Below are positions 60,578 to 64,000 of a stretch of DNA of 64,000 bases, piece after piece. Origin of the DNA: Haladaptatus pallidirubidus (GTDB lineage: Archaea; Halobacteriota; Halobacteria; Halobacteriales; Haladaptataceae). Below the pieces are notes generated by a model, which saw only the letters and a program-made list of their open reading frames with translations, searched no databases and was not told the origin of the DNA. Position numbers and translations under genes: made by a program. The stretch covers positions 248,001 through 312,000 of the forward strand of contig NZ_CP085301.1 in assembly GCF_020700235.1 (NCBI RefSeq). The letters are read 5' to 3'. Positions within the stretch are counted from its first letter, which is position 1; each line of letters opens with the position of its first letter.

Positions 60578-61131
60578 TATTCACGATTGTATAAAGTAGG
60601 TTGCGGTGTTTCGATTGTCGGAGACTGATGCCGACTTCAAACAAAACCGCCACCGCCAGTGTCCCCACTCCTCCCCGCCAGCGCGGGACTGCACTCGCGC
60701 CTCACTGGCGTTCGTTGCTCGCCCAAGTGCGCTGGCGCAACCATGCGGCTAATTTGTCAAGTAACGTGGCGCGCGCTGGCGAGACTTCCCGGATACGGTC
60801 ATCCGAGAAGTCGAAACAAAGCCGCGCGAGGGATGACTAAGTGAACGCAGTGAGCGAAGGAATCGGTTGGGGAGGACGTGGCTTGCGGTGCGGTGGCGGT
60901 TTGATTGGAGTCGAGAATTGGAAACACCATCTCGAAACAAACCTCGAAGACTCATTGTCGAATTTTCTATGTGTGCGGTTTTCATTGGAGTCGGCAACAG
61001 CTAGCAAAACAGGACAAACGGCGATTCCAGAAGCCGATTTTACAGCACGTCAATCAAAAAATCCCATCACCGCTATTTTCGCCGAGGGCATCAAACACTA
61101 AGCCGTCCCGCAAAGAAGCCTTCCACAAGTT
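60578..61131. other. Non-coding region with a degenerate repeat, possible mobile remnant
   Basis: 554 bases. It contains the strings typical of repetitive haloarchaeal intergenic DNA (GTGAACGCAGTGAGCGAAGG at 60841 and GGTTGGGGAGG at about 60865), and ATTGGAGTCG occurs twice exactly 80 bases apart (60904-60913 and 60984-60993), each after a GCGGTTT. The open frames here have mixed composition and no family. I see no clear promoter for the gene at 61132. Confidence 0.5.
60904..60993. repeat. 80-base spaced repeat ATTGGAGTCG
   Basis: GCGGTTTGATTGGAGTCGAG and GCGGTTTTCATTGGAGTCGG share 10 exact core bases (60904-60913, 60984-60993), in direct orientation. Probably a decayed repeat. Confidence 0.45.
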
Positions 61132-62232
61132 ATGACGCTAAAAGTTGGTGTGTTAGGCTACCGGTTCATGGGAAAAGCCCACGCGAACGCGCTCGCCCGC
61201 CTGCCGATGTTCTTCCCGGACGCACCAGACGTGGAGCGCCACGTCCTCGTCGGCCGGGACGAGGAAGCACTCTCGGAGGCCGCAGAGCGCCTCGGCTTCG
61301 AAAACACGAGCACGGACTGGGAGGCGGTCGTGGACGACGTGGACGTGTTCTACAACCTCGGCCCGAACTTCGTCCACGCCGAGCCTTCCATCGCGGCGCT
61401 GGAAGCGGGCGTTCCCGTCCTCTGTGAGAAACCGCTCGCGGCCAGTCTCTCGGACGCGGAGCGAATGGCCGAGGCCGCGGAATCGGCGGGCGTGCCGACC
61501 GCGACCGCGTTCAACTACCGATTTATCCCGGCGATTCGGTACGCCAAGCGACTCATCGAGGACGGCGAACTCGGCGAGGTCCACCAGTTCCGGGGGCGCT
61601 ATCTACAGGACTGGTTGGTCGACCCCGACGCGCCGTGGTCATGGCGCAACGACGCGGAGTTGGCGGGCAGCGGCGCGCTCGGCGACCTCGGCGCGCACAC
61701 CATCGACCTCGCGCAGTTCCTCGTGGGCGACTTGGAGCGCGTCTCGGGACACCTCCGAACCTTCGTGGACGAGCGCCCGGTGGAAGAGGAAGACGAGACG
61801 AAACCCGTCACCGTGGACGACGCCTACTCCGCGCAGGCCGAATTGGAAGGCGGCGTGATGGGCACCTTCGAAGCCTCGCGGTTCGCCACGGGGCACAAAA
61901 ACGACCACACAATCGAAGTCCACGGCTCCGAGGGGAGCCTGAAGTTCTCGCTCGAACGGCTCAACGAACTCGAACTCTTGCGGGACGACAACCGCGGCTA
62001 CGAGACGATTCTCGTCACCGACGAATCCGACCCCTATATCGACCACTGGTGGCCGCCTGGCCACGTCATCGGCTGGGAACACACCTTCGTCCACGAAAAT
62101 TACGAGTTCCTCTCTGCCGTAGCGAACGGCGAGGAATACCATCCGAACTTCGCGGACGGATTGAAAGTGCAAAAAGTGTTGGACGCAGTCGAGCGAAGCG
62201 ACGAGAGCGGGGAATGGGTGAGCGTGGAGTAA
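61132..62232 (+). CDS. Gfo/Idh/MocA-family sugar dehydrogenase, second copy
   Basis: 366 residues. GYRFMG (9-14) binds NAD(P), EKP (about 101-103) gives the catalytic Lys, and FNYRFIPAIRYAKRLIEDGE opens the C-domain. SGALGDLGAHTIDLAQFLVG bears the second catalytic Asp/His set. It differs from the copy at 56800 in that the C-terminal domain is longer and Trp-rich near the end (DHWWPPGHVIGWEHTF). It is a separate unit 1 kb after the isomerase. Likely a second dehydrogenation or reduction in the same sugar route. Confidence 0.92.
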   Translation: MTLKVGVLGYRFMGKAHANALARLPMFFPDAPDVERHVLVGRDEEALSEAAERLGFENTSTDWEAVVDDVDVFYNLGPNFVHAEPSIAALEAGVPVLCEKPLAASLSDAERMAEAAESAGVPTATAFNYRFIPAIRYAKRLIEDGELGEVHQFRGRYLQDWLVDPDAPWSWRNDAELAGSGALGDLGAHTIDLAQFLVGDLERVSGHLRTFVDERPVEEEDETKPVTVDDAYSAQAELEGGVMGTFEASRFATGHKNDHTIEVHGSEGSLKFSLERLNELELLRDDNRGYETILVTDESDPYIDHWWPPGHVIGWEHTFVHENYEFLSAVANGEEYHPNFADGLKVQKVLDAVERSDESGEWVSVE

Positions 62233-62250
62233 AAGAGCAACTGAATCTGT

Positions 62251-63102
62251 TCAATACTCCCACGTCCCCTCGTCCGTTACGACGGAATCGAGGTGGTCCG
62301 TGGGGGTCGCGTCGTAGGCCGGATTCGCAACCGAAAACCCTTCCGCCGGTTCCCGGATCACTTCGCTGGCCGACCTGAAGTCGTTCTCGAAGCGGAACGC
62401 CTCGCCAACGATTTTCGCGCTGGAGCCGATAGTAGTGACGGGCACGCCCACCTTGTTCGCGGTGGCGACGAGCGAAAACGTCCCGATGCGGTTGTAGAGA
62501 GTACCATCAACGATGCAGTCCATGCCGGTGAACACGCGGTCGCACTCGGGGAGGTAGTGGCCCGCCGCGCTGTCGATGATGAGCGTTACATCGACCTGGT
62601 CGATTTCGCTGAGGACGCGGGCGGTTTTGCGTCCGAGATAGCGCGGTCTGGCCTCCAAGACGTACACGTCGAGATAGGAACCGTCGGCGACCGCATTTTC
62701 GACCGCTTCCAGCACCGTCGAAGAGTAGTCGTGGGTCATGAGGGTCATCCCGTCCTCGAACTGCGGGGCGGCGTTTTCGGCGGCCCTGCGTTTGGCGGTG
62801 ACGACCTGTTCGACCACGCTGTCGATGGCCTGCGACATCTGGTCTTTCGACTGCTCGACCGACTCGCTCTCGGCGTCGGTGACCATCTTCACGATTGCTC
62901 GCTGGGTCGTCACGAGCGATGCGTGGGACGGATTCGCACGACGGAGGGCGTTGCTGTTATGATCGAGCGCTCGCTCGAACTCTTCGACCGTCTCGAAATC
63001 GCGGTTGAGGAGGTCTTCCAACGCGCGGGCGGCCTTGACCGCGACGGTCGAGGAGCTGTGCGTTTGCATCTCCTGTATCTCCTCGACTGTCTCGTCTATC
63101 AT
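62251..63102 (-). CDS. eIF2B alpha/beta/delta-like protein
   Basis: 283 residues. The family blocks VKAARALEDLL, MTHDYSSTVLEAVENAV, YVLEARPRYLGRKTARVL, LIIDSAAGHYLPECDRVFTG and CIVDGTLYNRIGTFSLVATA match the eIF2B-like superfamily, whose archaeal members include ribose-1,5-bisphosphate isomerase and proteins of unknown function. It is shorter than the isomerase (about 320 residues) and I see no strong sign for that reaction, so the general name is kept. It is convergent with the second dehydrogenase gene, 19 bases apart. Confidence 0.85.
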   Translation of the reverse strand: MIDETVEEIQEMQTHSSSTVAVKAARALEDLLNRDFETVEEFERALDHNSNALRRANPSHASLVTTQRAIVKMVTDAESESVEQSKDQMSQAIDSVVEQVVTAKRRAAENAAPQFEDGMTLMTHDYSSTVLEAVENAVADGSYLDVYVLEARPRYLGRKTARVLSEIDQVDVTLIIDSAAGHYLPECDRVFTGMDCIVDGTLYNRIGTFSLVATANKVGVPVTTIGSSAKIVGEAFRFENDFRSASEVIREPAEGFSVANPAYDATPTDHLDSVVTDEGTWEY

Positions 63103-63202
63103 GCACTAACGGTGTTCGCCGGGCTACAAGATTGTTCTGGGTTTGCGTCTCTCCGGTGGCATCGACGCGCAGTTTACATTCTTCCGCAGCAAACAATCTC
63201 CT

Positions 63203-63508
63203 ATGACAGTCCCCGTCCGCTACTACTGCCCTCACTGCGGCGCGATCGTCACGCTGGAACGCGACGCTAATCTCGCCGACAAGTCGGTGACCGCCGACCC
63301 CTTGGATGGCTGGAGGTACGCCGACGCCTACGACGATTTCGAGGATTCGGACGGCGTCCAAATCGTCTGCGGAGCCAGCGAAACGGACGAGGATGGCTGT
63401 GGCGAACTGTACTATCTCAACTTCGTCAAATTCGAGGACGGCCAGGAACTCGACCCGCACGTTCCACTGCGGCCCGAGGACGCGCCGAACTTCGATTTCA
63501 GAACCTGA
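63203..63508 (+). CDS. Zinc-binding conserved protein of unknown function
   Basis: 101 residues from the ATG at 63203. The N-terminal CPHCGAIVTLE and a later CGASETDEDGCGELYY give four cysteines (CxxC plus Cx8C), likely a zinc site. The rest is highly acidic with a conserved RPEDAPNFDF end. No family recognised. The ORF can be extended to 63143, but the ATG at 63203 precedes the metal motif and has better composition. Confidence 0.7.
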   Translation: MTVPVRYYCPHCGAIVTLERDANLADKSVTADPLDGWRYADAYDDFEDSDGVQIVCGASETDEDGCGELYYLNFVKFEDGQELDPHVPLRPEDAPNFDFRT

Positions 63509-63526
63509 CGAACTCGACCAGCAGGC

Positions 63527-64000
63527 TTACCGAATCCGAAGCCAGAATCCCCAGCGGTACGCTTCGTCATCGACGCCGTACTGGTCTTCGAACCGATAGC
63601 GTCCGCTCGGAAAGCACGACTCGTTTTTCGCGTGGCTAAGAACTGCCCGTTCGACATGCGATTTCTCGCCCGGTTCGAGCGTCCGTCGCTCGGTCGTCCC
63701 TCGACCGCCGAGCCGTCCGGACTGCCAGCATTCGTCGCGTCTGTCGTCCGAATCGGGTTTGTACTGGAGGACGAGTTTCGACCCGTTCAATTCGGCGCTG
63801 ACTACGTCCGAGAACGGACTCGGATAGCCGAACCGAATCGTCCGCTCGGACTCGGCGGTGCACTCGAACGTCACCCGGAGCATCGGGGGATGCTCCGGGT
63901 GACACCCGAAACGAGCGTCGCTGGCAGTCCATCCGGCACCGAATCGTTCTCGATACTGAACCGAGAATCGTCCGACGACAGTCCGAGAATGCCGCCGATA
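63527..64000 (-). CDS. Uncharacterised protein, 5' end outside the window
   Basis: An open frame runs from stop 63527 to the right edge, at least 157 residues. Although an internal ATG lies at 63883, the frame upstream is clearly coding (RFSIENRFGAGWTASDARFG), so the true start is beyond 64000. It carries a beta-rich pattern (RVTFECTAESERTIRFGYPS; ELNGSKLVLQYKPDSDDRRD; EPGEKSHVERAVLSH) and ends in an R-Y-R-F-x-D-x-Y-x-V motif. Cysteines at two places may form a disulphide. It could be a secreted or lipoprotein beta-sandwich, inferred only. Confidence 0.65.
   Translation of the reverse strand, partial: YRRHSRTVVGRFSVQYRERFGAGWTASDARFGCHPEHPPMLRVTFECTAESERTIRFGYPSPFSDVVSAELNGSKLVLQYKPDSDDRRDECWQSGRLGGRGTTERRTLEPGEKSHVERAVLSHAKNESCFPSGRYRFEDQYGVDDEAYRWGFWLRIR

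Overview
The window is chromosomal DNA of a haloarchaeon (class Halobacteria). Four things show this: very acidic proteins, twin-arginine signals on every exported protein, TATA-like boxes 25-30 bases before start codons (leaderless transcription), and families found mainly in haloarchaea (DUF7344, DUF7504, HalOD1, DUF5820, UPF0179). A genus such as Haladaptatus is possible but was not tested. Gene density is high, genes are often overlapped by ATGA/GTGA/TTGA junctions, and no insertion sequence or CRISPR array is visible.

Region 1 (1-16000) makes surface or extracellular polysaccharide. A reverse-strand operon (6655 down to the left edge) encodes the five steps expected for UDP-ManNAc(3NAc)A synthesis, a polytopic glycosyltransferase 2 and a NodB-like deacetylase that leaves the window. 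It is followed by two paralogous Tat-exported beta-helix proteins with duplicated promoters, a phosphodiesterase plus FemAB-like acyltransferase pair, a DUF1616 membrane protein and a YdjM-like membrane protein. A 9-base element (ATAACAAAG) recurs upstream of several of these units.

Region 2 (16300-30250) is mostly core metabolism: sdhCDBA, a divergent pair consisting of an M14 deacylase and a RimK ligase fused to a retropepsin-like domain, a HhH-GPD DNA glycosylase, an MFS transporter, a Tat-exported subtilase, a DUF7344 regulator, and a divergent acyl-CoA dehydrogenase / 3-hydroxyacyl-CoA dehydrogenase-enoyl-CoA hydratase pair for beta-oxidation. It ends with tRNA-Glu(TTC).

Region 3 (30245-32501) looks like a decayed insertion scar. 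A 21-base copy of the tRNA-Glu 3' end lies 119 bases downstream of the original. The next genes include a small signal-peptide protein, an AbrB-like protein, a DUF7504-DUF7344 gene cut by an in-frame TGA, and a HalOD1 gene whose upstream frame is closed by TAG.

Region 4 (32508-47537) begins with the SpoVR / DUF444 / PrkA / PrkA stress module in one operon, then small conserved haloarchaeal genes, a second M14 deacylase, a 5'-nucleotidase-type phosphoesterase, a universal stress protein and an MscS channel.

Region 5 (47668-62250) is a sugar-uptake and oxidation cluster: a TrmB-family regulator, an aldo/keto reductase, a complete ABC importer (Tat lipoprotein binding protein, two permeases, ATPase) with a 67-residue membrane/coiled-coil companion, two Gfo/Idh/MocA dehydrogenases and a TIM-barrel isomerase, but no sugar kinase. 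This composition suggests an oxidative, possibly 3-keto-sugar, route. An eIF2B-like protein and two uncharacterised proteins finish the window; the last continues past the right edge.
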